Positions 30,411-38,990 of a stretch of DNA of 64,000 nucleotides are shown piece by piece. The stretch spans positions 1 through 64,000 of the forward strand of contig CAQUUC010000001.1 in assembly GCA_948896235.1 (NCBI GenBank), in the 5' to 3' direction. Origin of the DNA: an uncultured Clostridia bacterium (GTDB taxonomy: Bacteria > Bacillota > Clostridia > TANB77 > CAG-508). The position numbers and the translations under genes were made by a program. Below the pieces are notes generated by a model, which was given only the letters and a program-made list of their open reading frames with translations, searched no databases and had not been told where the DNA came from. The first letter of the stretch is position 1. Every line of letters starts with the position of its first letter.

Positions 30411-30971
30411 ATGAAAAAAACAATGAAAATGATAATGCTAATAGCTGTAATGCTAATAGTAGCATTAACACTAACTGGATGTGGAAACACAAATGAAAAT
30501 GATAATTTAGAAGGATTAGCAGTATATACTATGGATGAAGATATGACAGGATATACAAAATGTACTGATATAGAAGGAATAGAATTTTATTATCCATCAA
30601 ATTACACAGTAAAAAAACAATCAGGACATACAGCTTATATGGACCCAGAAATTTTAGGAGCAAATGTAAATGTTGCATCAGATAATTTCCCAACTAACTA
30701 TTCATTTGAAAATTATGTAGATGCTTCTATTGCAGGAATAAAAGCACAAATGCAAATTTCAGGAGATATAAATAAAGAATATATAAATCTAAATGGTAGA
30801 AAAGCGGTTAAACTAGAGTATGTAGCAACACAATCTGGATATACTATGAAATGTACACAAGTTTTAGTTGTAAAAGATAAAAAAGCATATGCATTAACAG
30901 TGGTATCACTAGAAAAAGATGCTGAAGCTTTACAACCAAAATTAGATAAAATGATAAAAGCATTTAAATAA
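30411..30971 (+). CDS. Lipoprotein, PsbP-like
   Basis: Signal peptide with lipobox TLTGC (Cys about residue 24), acidic linker, then a domain of about 150 residues with EFYYPSNYTVKKQSG...AYMDPEI, resembling the PsbP-like folds common in clostridial lipoproteins; 186 residues. It sits 21 bases after fba and is probably cotranscribed. Function unknown. Confidence 0.75.
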   Translation: MKKTMKMIMLIAVMLIVALTLTGCGNTNENDNLEGLAVYTMDEDMTGYTKCTDIEGIEFYYPSNYTVKKQSGHTAYMDPEILGANVNVASDNFPTNYSFENYVDASIAGIKAQMQISGDINKEYINLNGRKAVKLEYVATQSGYTMKCTQVLVVKDKKAYALTVVSLEKDAEALQPKLDKMIKAFK

Positions 30972-30984
30972 AAAGTAATTTTGA

Positions 30985-31040
30985 GCATACATTTATAAAA
31001 AAGATAGAGAATGATCTCTATCTTTTTTGTAAATGTATGC
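30985..31040. terminator. Large bidirectional palindromic terminator
   Basis: A 56-base almost perfect palindrome: GCATACATTTA / TAAATGTATGC outside and AAAAAAGATAGAGA / TCTCTATCTTTTTT inside. It separates the convergent lipoprotein and smpB genes and can end transcription both ways. Confidence 0.9.
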
Positions 31041-31045
31041 TATTT

Positions 31046-31499
31046 TTAACGATTTATATTTTTTAAATTAATAGCAATTTGTTTATTAGCATCTTTTTTG
31101 GAAAGATCTTCACGTTTATCATATAATTTTTTACCTTTTCCAATACCTAATTCCATCTTTACAATGCTATTTTTAAAGTATAAAGAGATAGGAACAAGAG
31201 TATAACCTTTTTGTTTAGTAAGACCAATTAATTTGTTAATTTCACGTTTTGTTAATAATAACTTTCTGTTTCTTAGAGGGTCTTTATTAAAAATATTTCC
31301 ATGTTCATATGGGCTAATATGCATACCTAAAACAAAAACTTCACCATTTTTTAAAATAGCATAGCTGTCTTTTAAATTTACTTTTCCAGCACGAATAGAT
31401 TTTATTTCAGTTCCGTGATAAAACAATGCCAGCTTCATATTTATCTTCTATATTATAATTATGAAAGGCTGTAGGATTTTTTGCAATTAAACTAGACAT
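31046..31499 (-). CDS. smpB: SsrA-binding protein SmpB, contains one CGGA frameshift codon
   Basis: Brings tmRNA to stalled ribosomes for trans-translation. The true start is ATG 31499 (MSSLIAKNPTAFHNYNIEDK) behind AAGGAGAATACT. At 31415 (minus strand) CGGA replaces GGA in EAGIVLSG-TEIKSIRAGK, the most conserved stretch of the family. Four-base reading gives a 150-residue protein of normal length. Zero-frame reading stops at once, after about 30 residues. The C-terminal basic tail KKLYDKREDLSKKDANKQ is normal. Confidence 0.95.
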
Positions 31500-31608
31500 A
31501 GTATTCTCCTTGTTATCAATATATAAATGATTATAGCATCTATGCTTAAATAAGTAAAGAATAAAAAATAAACATATATATTTCTAAAAATTTGTATGTT
31601 AAATAACA

Positions 31609-31645
31609 AAAAATCTATTAATTTATTAAATTAATAGATTTTTTA
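31609..31645 (-). terminator. Terminator after gene 31649
   Basis: AAAAAATCTATTAATTT pairs with AAATTAATAGATTTTTT. The palindrome works for the minus-strand gene. Confidence 0.8.
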
Positions 31646-31648
31646 TGA

Positions 31649-32083
31649 TTAATGATTATTACTATGATATTCATTTTTGTTTTGCATTGCATAATACCAT
31701 ACAAGACCTACTATAGCAATTGCTGCGATAGCTAAAACAAACCAAGTCCAAGTGTTAGCACTCATACCTAAGAATGTGCCATTAGTTGTACCATCAGTTG
31801 TTCGTGCTGTAGTTCTTGTAGCATTATAGCCCATACCATCATTGTTACCATCATTTGTCATTCCTTCAAAACCATTTGAAACTGCGTTTCCTATATCTCT
31901 AACACCAGTTCCAATTGCACCCGCTGCATTTTCTACCACATTTTCTGCACCACCAACTACATTTCTAACGGTATTACCAGTTTTAGTCATAGAATCTTGA
32001 ATTTCATTATTAGCGGCAAATACACTAGATGTAAAAAATACTAATGTAGCAACAGTAAGTAAACTTAAAACTTTCTTTAACAT
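31649..32083 (-). CDS. Secreted/membrane-anchored small protein
   Basis: Signal peptide (residues 1-23, ending SSVFAA) and an Asn/Gly/Thr-rich middle part with amphipathic repeats (VRNVVGGAENVVENAAGAIG). A C-terminal membrane helix, WTWFVLAIAAIAIVGLVWYY, and a short polar tail follow; 144 residues. A WxxxLxxxA-type terminal helix of this kind is common in clostridial small envelope proteins. No enzymatic motif. Confidence 0.7.
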   Translation of the reverse strand: MLKKVLSLLTVATLVFFTSSVFAANNEIQDSMTKTGNTVRNVVGGAENVVENAAGAIGTGVRDIGNAVSNGFEGMTNDGNNDGMGYNATRTTARTTDGTTNGTFLGMSANTWTWFVLAIAAIAIVGLVWYYAMQNKNEYHSNNH

Positions 32084-32236
32084 AGTTTGTACCTCCTATA
32101 AAATTTTGATTTTTAAATCTTTATTAGTATTAAATTTTTAGACAATTTAATACATAAAAAAATAGACTAAATTGTTATAAAATAACGATTTAGCCAAAAT
32201 TTAGCAATTAAATTCTATATAAAATAGCACATAATA

Positions 32237-32593
32237 TTAATGTTTTAGACGAATAAGTATAGCAATAGCTAGCAGTATAAGAAGTACACCTATAACGATT
32301 ATAATAATACTTAAAATATTGCTAAGGCCTAAATTTGCTTCTGGTAAATTTGATAATGAACCACTAGTAGTAGAGCCTAAAACTGTTTGAGGATTAGATG
32401 GGGTTAACGTATTGGTGTTTTGAGTAGAACTATTAGAAGTATTTGTTAAATTTTGATTAATTCCATTTGTAATATTATTAGAAGCCAAGTTGTTTGTTAA
32501 ATTCATATCAATACTAGTTGCTTGTATAAAGTTGGGTAATATAACTATTAATGAAATAATTAAAATAAAAATTATTTTTAAAGATTTAGACAT
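32237..32593 (-). CDS. Small envelope protein with signal peptide and C-terminal helix
   Basis: A 118-residue protein from ATG 32593 (behind GGAGGTAACTAAA; the upstream ATG at 32608 is less likely). Signal peptide about residues 1-25, an Asn/Ser/Thr-rich linker, then a C-terminal membrane helix (LSIIIIVIGVLLILLAIAILI) with the basic end RLKH. Same overall plan as 31649-32083 next door, so both may act at the cell surface together. Unknown family. Confidence 0.65.
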   Translation of the reverse strand: MSKSLKIIFILIISLIVILPNFIQATSIDMNLTNNLASNNITNGINQNLTNTSNSSTQNTNTLTPSNPQTVLGSTTSGSLSNLPEANLGLSNILSIIIIVIGVLLILLAIAILIRLKH

Positions 32594-32692
32594 TTTAGTT
32601 ACCTCCATAATTATTTTCTCATTTTATGAGTATATCATACACAAAATCAAGATAAAAGTCTAGTATATTTCTTAATTTTATATTAAAGCTAT

Positions 32693-32720
32693 TTGAAATA
32701 TTGTTAAAGTTTGATATAAT
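32693..32720 (+). promoter_or_regulatory. Promoter of the flippase-like gene
   Basis: -35 TTGAAA (32693-32698), 16-base spacer, -10 TATAAT (32715-32720). Its position argues for a start downstream of the first open codon at 32701. Confidence 0.6.
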
Positions 32721-32751
32721 TCAAGAAATAAAACGTAGAAAAGGATTCTGT

Positions 32752-33807
32752 TTGAAAATGAAAGGGAAAAAGAAGTTTTTTAGAAATTTTATAATTTTTG
32801 CAATATTAATAGTATTAACTTTTTATATATTACTTAAAGATCAAAACACTACTGAAATATTTAATATAGTATTATCTGCAAAAATAGAATTCATATTTAT
32901 AGCGATAGCATGTATGATGCTTTATATAATTTGTGAGGCAATTAATATAGGAAGAACCTTAAAAGCACTAAATGAAAAAAGTTCATTTTTTAATAATGTT
33001 AAATATGCATTAATAGGATTTTTCTTTAGTGCAATAACACCTGCTGCAAGTGGTGGACAACCTATGCAAATATATTATATGCATAGAGACAATATATCAG
33101 TTGCAAATTCTACTTTAGCATTATTAATAAACTTAACAAGTATGCAAATTATAACAATAGGATTTGCGTTAGTTAGTGTAATATTTAATTATCAAAATTT
33201 AAATAAAGCGTTAGTTATATTATTTATAGTGGGAATAAGTTTAAACTTGAGTGCTCTAATATTACTACTAATAAGTATATTATCAAAAAGAATGTCAAAT
33301 GGTTTAATAAATATTTCAATAAGGATAATGAAATTTTTTAGGATAAAAAACATTGAAGAAAAGCAAGAAAAACTAAAAAATGAATTAGAAAAATATCAAG
33401 CAAGTAGTATATATATAAAAAATAATAAATTTCTTATTTTCAAAGTACTATTTACAACAGCTATTCAATTTGTTTTATATTATAGTATAACTTATTGGAC
33501 ATATTGTTCATTTGGATTATCAGGACATACTATAGTAAAAATAATAGCATTACAAGCATTAGTTTATGCGTCAGTTTCAGGAATACCATCACCAGGAGCG
33601 GTGGGAGTAAGTGAAGGAGCATTTATACAAATATTTAGTAGTGTATTTTCTGAAGGAATGATAAGTAGTGCAGTATTACTAAACAGAGGCATAAACTTTT
33701 ATTTATTTGTAATAATTAGTGCAGTAGTAGTAATGATAGGACAGTTTAAAGAAAAAAAGCAAGAACGACCAGAAAATAATATTGATAGTGAAAATGAACC
33801 TGACTAA
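32752..33807 (+). CDS. Flippase-like integral membrane protein (LPG synthase TM / UPF0104 family)
   Basis: About eight membrane helices, 351 residues from TTG 32752, chosen because the -10 box lies upstream at 32715 and AAAGGA sits ahead of it. Family marks: SAITPAASGGQPMQIYYM in the second third and the late SGIPSPGAVGVSEGAFI. These occur in the membrane domain of lysylphosphatidylglycerol synthase and in YbhN-type lipid transporters. It precedes glycosyltransferase and acyltransferase genes, which suggests glycolipid export. The substrate is inferred only. Confidence 0.85.
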   Translation: MKMKGKKKFFRNFIIFAILIVLTFYILLKDQNTTEIFNIVLSAKIEFIFIAIACMMLYIICEAINIGRTLKALNEKSSFFNNVKYALIGFFFSAITPAASGGQPMQIYYMHRDNISVANSTLALLINLTSMQIITIGFALVSVIFNYQNLNKALVILFIVGISLNLSALILLLISILSKRMSNGLINISIRIMKFFRIKNIEEKQEKLKNELEKYQASSIYIKNNKFLIFKVLFTTAIQFVLYYSITYWTYCSFGLSGHTIVKIIALQALVYASVSGIPSPGAVGVSEGAFIQIFSSVFSEGMISSAVLLNRGINFYLFVIISAVVVMIGQFKEKKQERPENNIDSENEPD

Positions 33808-33881
33808 TTATTTAGTAGAAATATTGAAAAAAATTTTTATTTAATATATAATAGAAAAGTAAAATAAATAGGGGAAAAAAG

Positions 33882-34730
33882 ATGATAAATATACTTTTAT
33901 GTGGAAATATCAAGGTATTTGATGGAGCTCTTACAGAACTTATATCAATTACTAATAAAACAAAAGAAACAATAAAATGCTATATATTTACGATGGATCT
34001 TTCAAGAATAAAGGAAGATTATAAAAGCATTACAGATGATCAAATTGAGTTTTTAAACAAAGTTGTAAAATCAAAAAAAGCTGATAATGAAGTTGTAAAA
34101 ATAGATGTAACAGAGTTATATGAAAAAGAATTTGGAAAATGTAAAAATGAAACAGCATACTGTACACCATATACTCTTTTAAGGTTACTTGCAGATTTGG
34201 TTCCAAGTATACCAGATAAAATTTTATATCTTGATATAGATATGATGGCTGCTGATGATATATCAAAATTATATAGTATAGATGTTACACAATATGAATA
34301 TGCTGTAGTTAAAGAAAAGTATGGTTCTATATTCATTTGGCCAGATTATATAAATGCAGGAATGTTACTACTTAATATGAAAAAAATAAGAGAAACAAAA
34401 CTTTTAGAAAAAGCACGTAATCTAATTAGAACAAAGAAGATGCTATTTGCAGATCAAGATGCAATATATAGATCAACAACTAAAAAGTTAATTATTCCAA
34501 GAATATATAATGAACAATCTAAGTTTAGTAAAAAAGATACAGTTATATGTCATTTTTGTAAGAGACTATTATTATGGCCATATCCACGTACAGAAAATTA
34601 TAAACAATGGAATGTAGAAGAAGTTCACAAAGTATTAAAATGTTATACTTTTGATTCTGATTTAGAAGAATATGAAAAACTAAAGAAGGAATATGAAGAA
34701 AATAAAAGGAGCACAAAAACATATGAATAG
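33882..34730 (+). CDS. Glycosyltransferase family 8
   Basis: Retaining glycosyltransferase, cytosolic. The DXD motif region is LYLDIDMMAAD (about residues 119-129), preceded by YTLLRLLADLVP. NAGMLLLNM and the ADQDAIYR motif are conserved in GT8. 282 residues. Its end overlaps the start of the next GT8 gene by eight bases, so they are translated together. Confidence 0.88.
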   Translation: MINILLCGNIKVFDGALTELISITNKTKETIKCYIFTMDLSRIKEDYKSITDDQIEFLNKVVKSKKADNEVVKIDVTELYEKEFGKCKNETAYCTPYTLLRLLADLVPSIPDKILYLDIDMMAADDISKLYSIDVTQYEYAVVKEKYGSIFIWPDYINAGMLLLNMKKIRETKLLEKARNLIRTKKMLFADQDAIYRSTTKKLIIPRIYNEQSKFSKKDTVICHFCKRLLLWPYPRTENYKQWNVEEVHKVLKCYTFDSDLEEYEKLKKEYEENKRSTKTYE

Positions 34731-36537
34731 AAGAAATAATGATATACCGATATTTTTTGCGATAGATGATGCATATACTCCATTTTTAGCTGTCGCATTA
34801 CAGAGTCTAATAGAGAATGCAAGCAAAGAGTATAATTATTTTATAAAAATTTTGCATACTAATGTAAAAGAAGAACACAAAAAACAAATAAAAAAATATG
34901 AAAGTGAAAATGTAAATATAGAATTTGTAGATTTAAATTATTATATAGAAAAAGTACAAGACAAGTTATATACTCGTGACTATTATACAAATACTACATA
35001 TTTTAGATTATTTTTACCAGAACTATATCCACAATATAATAAAGTATTATATTTAGATAGTGACATTATAGTATTAGGAGATATCTCTAAACTCTATAAT
35101 ACACATATGGGAACAAATTTAGTTGCAGCAGCACCAGACGATATAATTCAATATAATAAGGTTTTTCAAGATTATGCAGAATTAGTAGTAGGAGTAGCAA
35201 AATATAAGCATTATTTTAATGCTGGTGTATTATTAATGAATTTAGATGCATTAAGAAAATTTAATTTTCAAGAAAAATTCTTGTATTTATTAGAAAAAGT
35301 TAAATTTTCAGTTGCACAAGATCAAGACTATTTAAATAGATTATGCAAAGGAAGAGTAACATTAATTAGTCATGATTGGGATGTAATGCCATATGTAAAT
35401 ACTGAAACAAAACTAGAAGATATTAAATTAATACATTATAATTTCGCATATAAACCATGGCATTTTGAAGATGTAACATATAATGAATACTTTTGGAAAT
35501 ATGCTAGAAAAACAGAATTTTATGAAGAGATTTTAAAAATAAAAGATAGTTATACAGAAGAACAAAGATTTAAAGATAGAGAAGCAGAAAAAGGATTAGC
35601 AGAACTCGCTGCAAAGGAAAATAGTTGTGCAGGTGACGATAGAAGATATAGAGGGGGTTCTATGGATAAATTAGAAGAAATGATGGAAAAATCTAAAAAT
35701 AGATTAGAAATACTAGAAAAAATCAGAAATTTAGAAAAAGAAGGAAAATTTGATATAGACGCAGAAAATGATCCACCAACGATACCTTTAACACCAGACA
35801 ATGTAGATTATCTAAAGAAAAAGAGTTATAGCAAGCTAAAAAATATAGTTGCTAATAAAATGGGAGAAAAATTCCTAAATGATATATTGAAAGAAAATAA
35901 ATTAATAATAAAAGAAATAAATGGAATAGAAAATCTACAAAAAGTAGAAACAGGAGCAATGATAACATGTAATCACTTTAATCCATTTGATTCATTTTCA
36001 ATTGAACAAGTCTTTAGATTATCTGGAAAATCTAAAGAAAAGAAATTATATAAAGTAATAAGAGAAGGAAATTATACAAACTTCCCAGGATTATATGGTT
36101 TCTTCTTTAGGAATTGTGATACATTACCATTAAGTTCAAATAAAAGAACAATGATAGAATTTATGAAGGCTGTAGATACTATTTTACAAAGAGGAGATTT
36201 TATACTAATTTATCCAGAACAAAGCATGTGGTGGAATTATAGAAAACCAAAGCCATTAAAAAATGGAGCCTTTAAACTAGCGGCAAAGAACAAAGTGCCA
36301 GTAATTCCAATTTTTATAACAATGGAGGATAGTAATATTATGGGTGAAGATGGTTTCCCAGTACAAGAATATATTATAAATATTGGAGAGCCAATATATC
36401 CAGATGATACATTACGAGATAGAGAAAATACTGAAATGATGAAAGAAAAGAATTTCGAAGTTTGGAAAAATGTATATGAAGAGTTCTATGGTATTCCATT
36501 AGAATATACTACAGAAAAAGATTTAGTAAATGTATAA
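34723..36537 (+). CDS. Fusion of GT8 glycosyltransferase and PlsC-type acyltransferase
   Basis: A 604-residue protein from ATG 34723. Residues 1-290 are a GT8 glycosyltransferase (FAIDDAYTPFLAVALQSL, LYLDSDIIVLGD, HYFNAGVLLMNL, AQDQDYLNRL, HYNFAYKPW). After a charged linker of about 80 residues, a 1-acyl-glycerol-3-phosphate acyltransferase domain follows: CNHFNPFDSF (H-x4-D), FRNCDTLPLSS and the late IYPEQSMWW (EGT-like). Adding sugar and acyl in one chain suggests glycolipid or lipoteichoic-acid anchor synthesis. The downstream gene has a second PlsC domain. Confidence 0.88.
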   Translation: MNRRNNDIPIFFAIDDAYTPFLAVALQSLIENASKEYNYFIKILHTNVKEEHKKQIKKYESENVNIEFVDLNYYIEKVQDKLYTRDYYTNTTYFRLFLPELYPQYNKVLYLDSDIIVLGDISKLYNTHMGTNLVAAAPDDIIQYNKVFQDYAELVVGVAKYKHYFNAGVLLMNLDALRKFNFQEKFLYLLEKVKFSVAQDQDYLNRLCKGRVTLISHDWDVMPYVNTETKLEDIKLIHYNFAYKPWHFEDVTYNEYFWKYARKTEFYEEILKIKDSYTEEQRFKDREAEKGLAELAAKENSCAGDDRRYRGGSMDKLEEMMEKSKNRLEILEKIRNLEKEGKFDIDAENDPPTIPLTPDNVDYLKKKSYSKLKNIVANKMGEKFLNDILKENKLIIKEINGIENLQKVETGAMITCNHFNPFDSFSIEQVFRLSGKSKEKKLYKVIREGNYTNFPGLYGFFFRNCDTLPLSSNKRTMIEFMKAVDTILQRGDFILIYPEQSMWWNYRKPKPLKNGAFKLAAKNKVPVIPIFITMEDSNIMGEDGFPVQEYIINIGEPIYPDDTLRDRENTEMMKEKNFEVWKNVYEEFYGIPLEYTTEKDLVNV

Positions 36538-36542
36538 TGTGT

Positions 36543-36563
36543 GGGCGGATTTTATATCCGCCC
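36543..36563 (+). terminator. Intergenic hairpin between the GT8-PlsC and PlsC genes
   Basis: GGGCGGAT pairs with ATCCGCCC around TTTAT. There is no T tract, so it is probably an RNA-stability or partial attenuation hairpin inside the operon. Confidence 0.5.
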
Positions 36564-36581
36564 AAAGATTTAGGAGAAGTT

Positions 36582-37362
36582 ATGAAAGAAGAAAAGACAA
36601 TTTATTATAAAGATGAATTAAATGAAGAATTTTCTACTGCAAAGATAACACCTAGAGTAATAGATGAAAACTATAAATACATACATAAAAATCCTTTTTG
36701 GAATATATGCTCATATCTTATGCAAAACATAATAAGTATGCCAATCAAGTTTTTATATGCAAAGATCAAGTTTAAAATAAAATATATTGGAAAAGAAAAA
36801 CTAAAACAATATAAAAAAGAAGGATATTTCATATATTGTAATCATACTCAAGCTTTTGCAGATACCTTTATACCAAGTCTTGCAAATTATCCTAAAAGGA
36901 ATTATTTTATAGTAAATCCTGAAAATATATCTATGAAATTTTTAAAAACAATAGTAGAAATGTTAGGTGCAATTCCAATACCTGGGGATAAAAAAGCAAT
37001 GAAGAATTTTCTGCAAGTAATAGAAAAAAGAATAAAGAAGCGGATATTCTGTAACAATATATCCAGAAGCACATATTTGGCCATATTATACTAGTATAAG
37101 ACCATTCAAAGATGTTTCATTTAAATATCCAGTAGAACAGAATGTGCCAGTATTTTGTCTGACTAATACATATGTTAAAGATGAAAAAAGAAAAGATAAA
37201 GTAAAGATAGTTAGTTATATAGATGGGCCATTTTTTCAAAATAAAGATTTAACAAAAAAGGAACAGCAAAAAGATTTAAGAGACAGAGTATATGAATGTA
37301 TGGTAGAAAGAAGTAAAAATAGTAATGTAGAGTATATAAAGTATATTAAAAAAGATAATTAA
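36582..37362 (+). CDS. PlsC-type acyltransferase, contains one CGGA frameshift codon
   Basis: A 259-residue acyltransferase after correction. One hydrophobic region is followed by the catalytic CNHTQAFAD (H-x4-D, about residue 88), PIPGDKKAM and, after the site, SVTIYPEAHIWPYYTSIRPFK. At 37041 CGGA replaces GGA in IKKG-YSVTIYPEAH, so zero frame loses the conserved YPE block and stops at 37094. Start ATG 36582 behind AGGAGAAGTT rather than an upstream in-frame ATG. Last gene of the glycolipid cluster. Confidence 0.88.
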
Positions 37363-37373
37363 AATAAGTATGT

Positions 37374-37407
37374 AAAATGGTGGCTAAGAAAATAGTTACC
37401 ATTTTTT
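37374..37407 (+). terminator. Terminator after the PlsC gene
   Basis: AAAATGGT pairs with ACCATTTT across a 16-base loop, followed by TTT. Confidence 0.65.
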
Positions 37408-37513
37408 GATATTTGGATTATAAAATTATAAAAAATAATAAAAGAAGTTTACAAACATTTGTACTACGTGATATAATGCTGTTAGAAAATAATATAAAAG
37501 GAGAAAAATTGTT

Positions 37514-38167
37514 ATGAAGATAGCGATAATTGAAAGAATAGAGTATTGTGAAAAGCATGAGCCATTTAGTAAGAAATATTGTTTAGGTAATCACTTTCAA
37601 GAGATATTTGATGAATTAGGAATTTTACTTATTCCAATTGTATCAGAAAATAATTTAGATGAGATATGTAATATGTGTGATGGATTAGTAGTAACAGGAA
37701 GCGTAAATGATGTTCATCCTAAATATTATGGAGAAGAGCCTATTAATGGCAAAGAGTATAAATTTGATGAATATGGATTAGTAAAAAATATAGTACAACT
37801 ATTTTCAAATGCACACAAACCAATACTTGGAATATGTGCTGGAATACAAGAAATAAATGTAATATTTGGAGGAACATTACATCAACAAATACCTAATCAT
37901 AACTTAAGAGACCAAAGCAAACATAAAGTGGAATTGACTGAAGGTTCATTTTTATATGAAGTATATAAAAATAATACAATAGAAGTAAATTCATATCATA
38001 AACAAGCCGTAAAAGACTTGGCACCAAACTTTAAAATTACAGCTATAAGTAAAGATGGAATTATAGAAGGTATTGAAAAAGATAATATTGTAGCTGTCGA
38101 GTGGCATCCAGAAGCTTTATACGATATGCAATTTTTTAAAGCTTTTATAGAAAAAATGAAAAGGTAG
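37514..38167 (+). CDS. Class I glutamine amidotransferase / C26 gamma-glutamyl peptidase
   Basis: A 217-residue hydrolase with the nucleophile Cys in LGICAGIQEINVIFGGTLHQ (about residue 112) and the catalytic His/Glu in VEWHPEAL. TGSVNDVHPKYYGEE is typical of the peptidase C26 / PuuD-like group, which splits gamma-glutamyl amides. Own ribosome site AAAAGGAGAAAAATTGTT. The substrate is not known. Confidence 0.85.
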   Translation: MKIAIIERIEYCEKHEPFSKKYCLGNHFQEIFDELGILLIPIVSENNLDEICNMCDGLVVTGSVNDVHPKYYGEEPINGKEYKFDEYGLVKNIVQLFSNAHKPILGICAGIQEINVIFGGTLHQQIPNHNLRDQSKHKVELTEGSFLYEVYKNNTIEVNSYHKQAVKDLAPNFKITAISKDGIIEGIEKDNIVAVEWHPEALYDMQFFKAFIEKMKR

Positions 38168-38173
38168 AAGTAA

Positions 38174-38295
38174 ATGAATTTGGTAAAGGTTTTTCAGCCA
38201 GAAATTTAGAGCGAATGCGTAAGTTCTATATATGTTTTCCAATTTCGACAACAGTGTTGCCGGAATTAAGTTGATTTCATTAGTTAGAATTAATA
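38174..38295 (+). pseudogene. Decayed remnant of a DUF1016 (YhcG-type) nuclease-like gene
   Basis: Translation from about 38174 gives NEFGKGFSARNLERMRKFYICFPI and then STTVLPELS. This is the conserved N-terminal block of DUF1016 proteins. The frame then meets TGA and TAG where relatives have Trp and Tyr (LS*FH*LELIKI). No start codon, promoter or full length remains. It is a clear fossil, unrelated to CGG sites. Confidence 0.7.
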
Positions 38296-38354
38296 AAAAT
38301 TGGAGAAGAAAAGAAAATTTTAGAATTGAATGAAAAAATTAAAGGAGTATATCA

Positions 38355-38627
38355 ATGGAAAAAATAAAATATGCAGAATATGATAATATATATTTAGAAG
38401 AGATAAATAATTTTATTAATGAAAGTATGTATAAATTTATTAATAGACCATATAAGGTAAGACAAGATGTTGCTAACATTGAAGAACACTATATTAGAAA
38501 TGGTGGAAAGTTTTGGATAGCTATTGATACAAGTTCTAATAAAATCGTAGGAACCATTGGATTAGAAAAAAGAGATGATGTGGGGATTTCTGTTTGTATA
38601 AGACATCCAGAAGACAATGAATTTTAG
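38355..38627 (+). pseudogene. N-terminal part of a GNAT acetyltransferase
   Basis: 90 residues resembling the first half of a GNAT domain (FINESMYKF...GKFWIAIDTSSNKIVGTIGLEKR), but the acetyl-CoA-binding Q/RxxGxG/A motif is missing. The frame ends at DNEF. The following bases continue in another frame with unrelated coding. The breakpoint (gaattttagga) has no CGG, so this is ordinary decay or a fused deletion. Ribosome site AAAGGAG. Confidence 0.6.
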
Positions 38628-38629
38628 GA

Positions 38630-38944
38630 CAATTTGAAAATACTGATCCTGCATTTCTTAGATATGTGAAATTTAAAATAGGAATTGTTATAAAGCATAA
38701 TATTGCTGATAAATGTAAATTTAGAGAAGGAGAATATAAACATCTTCCGGGTGAAAGGCAAGTATTAGATAGTATTGATATGTCTGACTTTGTTGGAGTT
38801 GTTGTAGGATTAGCAAATAAAACAAAAGCAATTTCAAAAATAGAGACTATATTAAAGGGAACCAATATACCTATTATAGATTTTAAAGGAAATATAATTA
38901 CAGATGTAAGAGAATCAGAATTAGAAGATATTATAGAAAGATAA
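38630..38944 (+). pseudogene. 3' fragment of an unrecognised gene
   Basis: Open from about 38630 (LGQFENTDPAFLRYVKFKIGIV...) to 38944 without a proper start; GTG 38666 lacks a ribosome site. KFREGEYKHLPGERQVLDSIDMSDFVGVVVG and TNIPIIDFKGNIIT look like the end of a real protein whose beginning was lost by fusion to the GNAT fragment. Family not recognised. Confidence 0.5.
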
Positions 38945-38950
38945 TATAAA

Positions 38951-38974
38951 GTTTGTGACCGAATTCGTGTAATT
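38951..38974. repeat. Half copy of the inverted-repeat element
   Basis: gtttgtgacc-g-aattcgtgtaatt, nearly identical to 41103-41126 (one base different). It lies just before the RhuM-Fic gene, so the two copies flank the 38991-41082 gene pair. Confidence 0.75.
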
Positions 38975-38990
38975 AAAAAAGGAGGTACTT

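Noticed and set aside
38615..38640. GNAT fragment break as another programmed frameshift
   Set aside because: There is no CGG; the change would be in the other direction, and the sequences on the two sides do not belong to one family.
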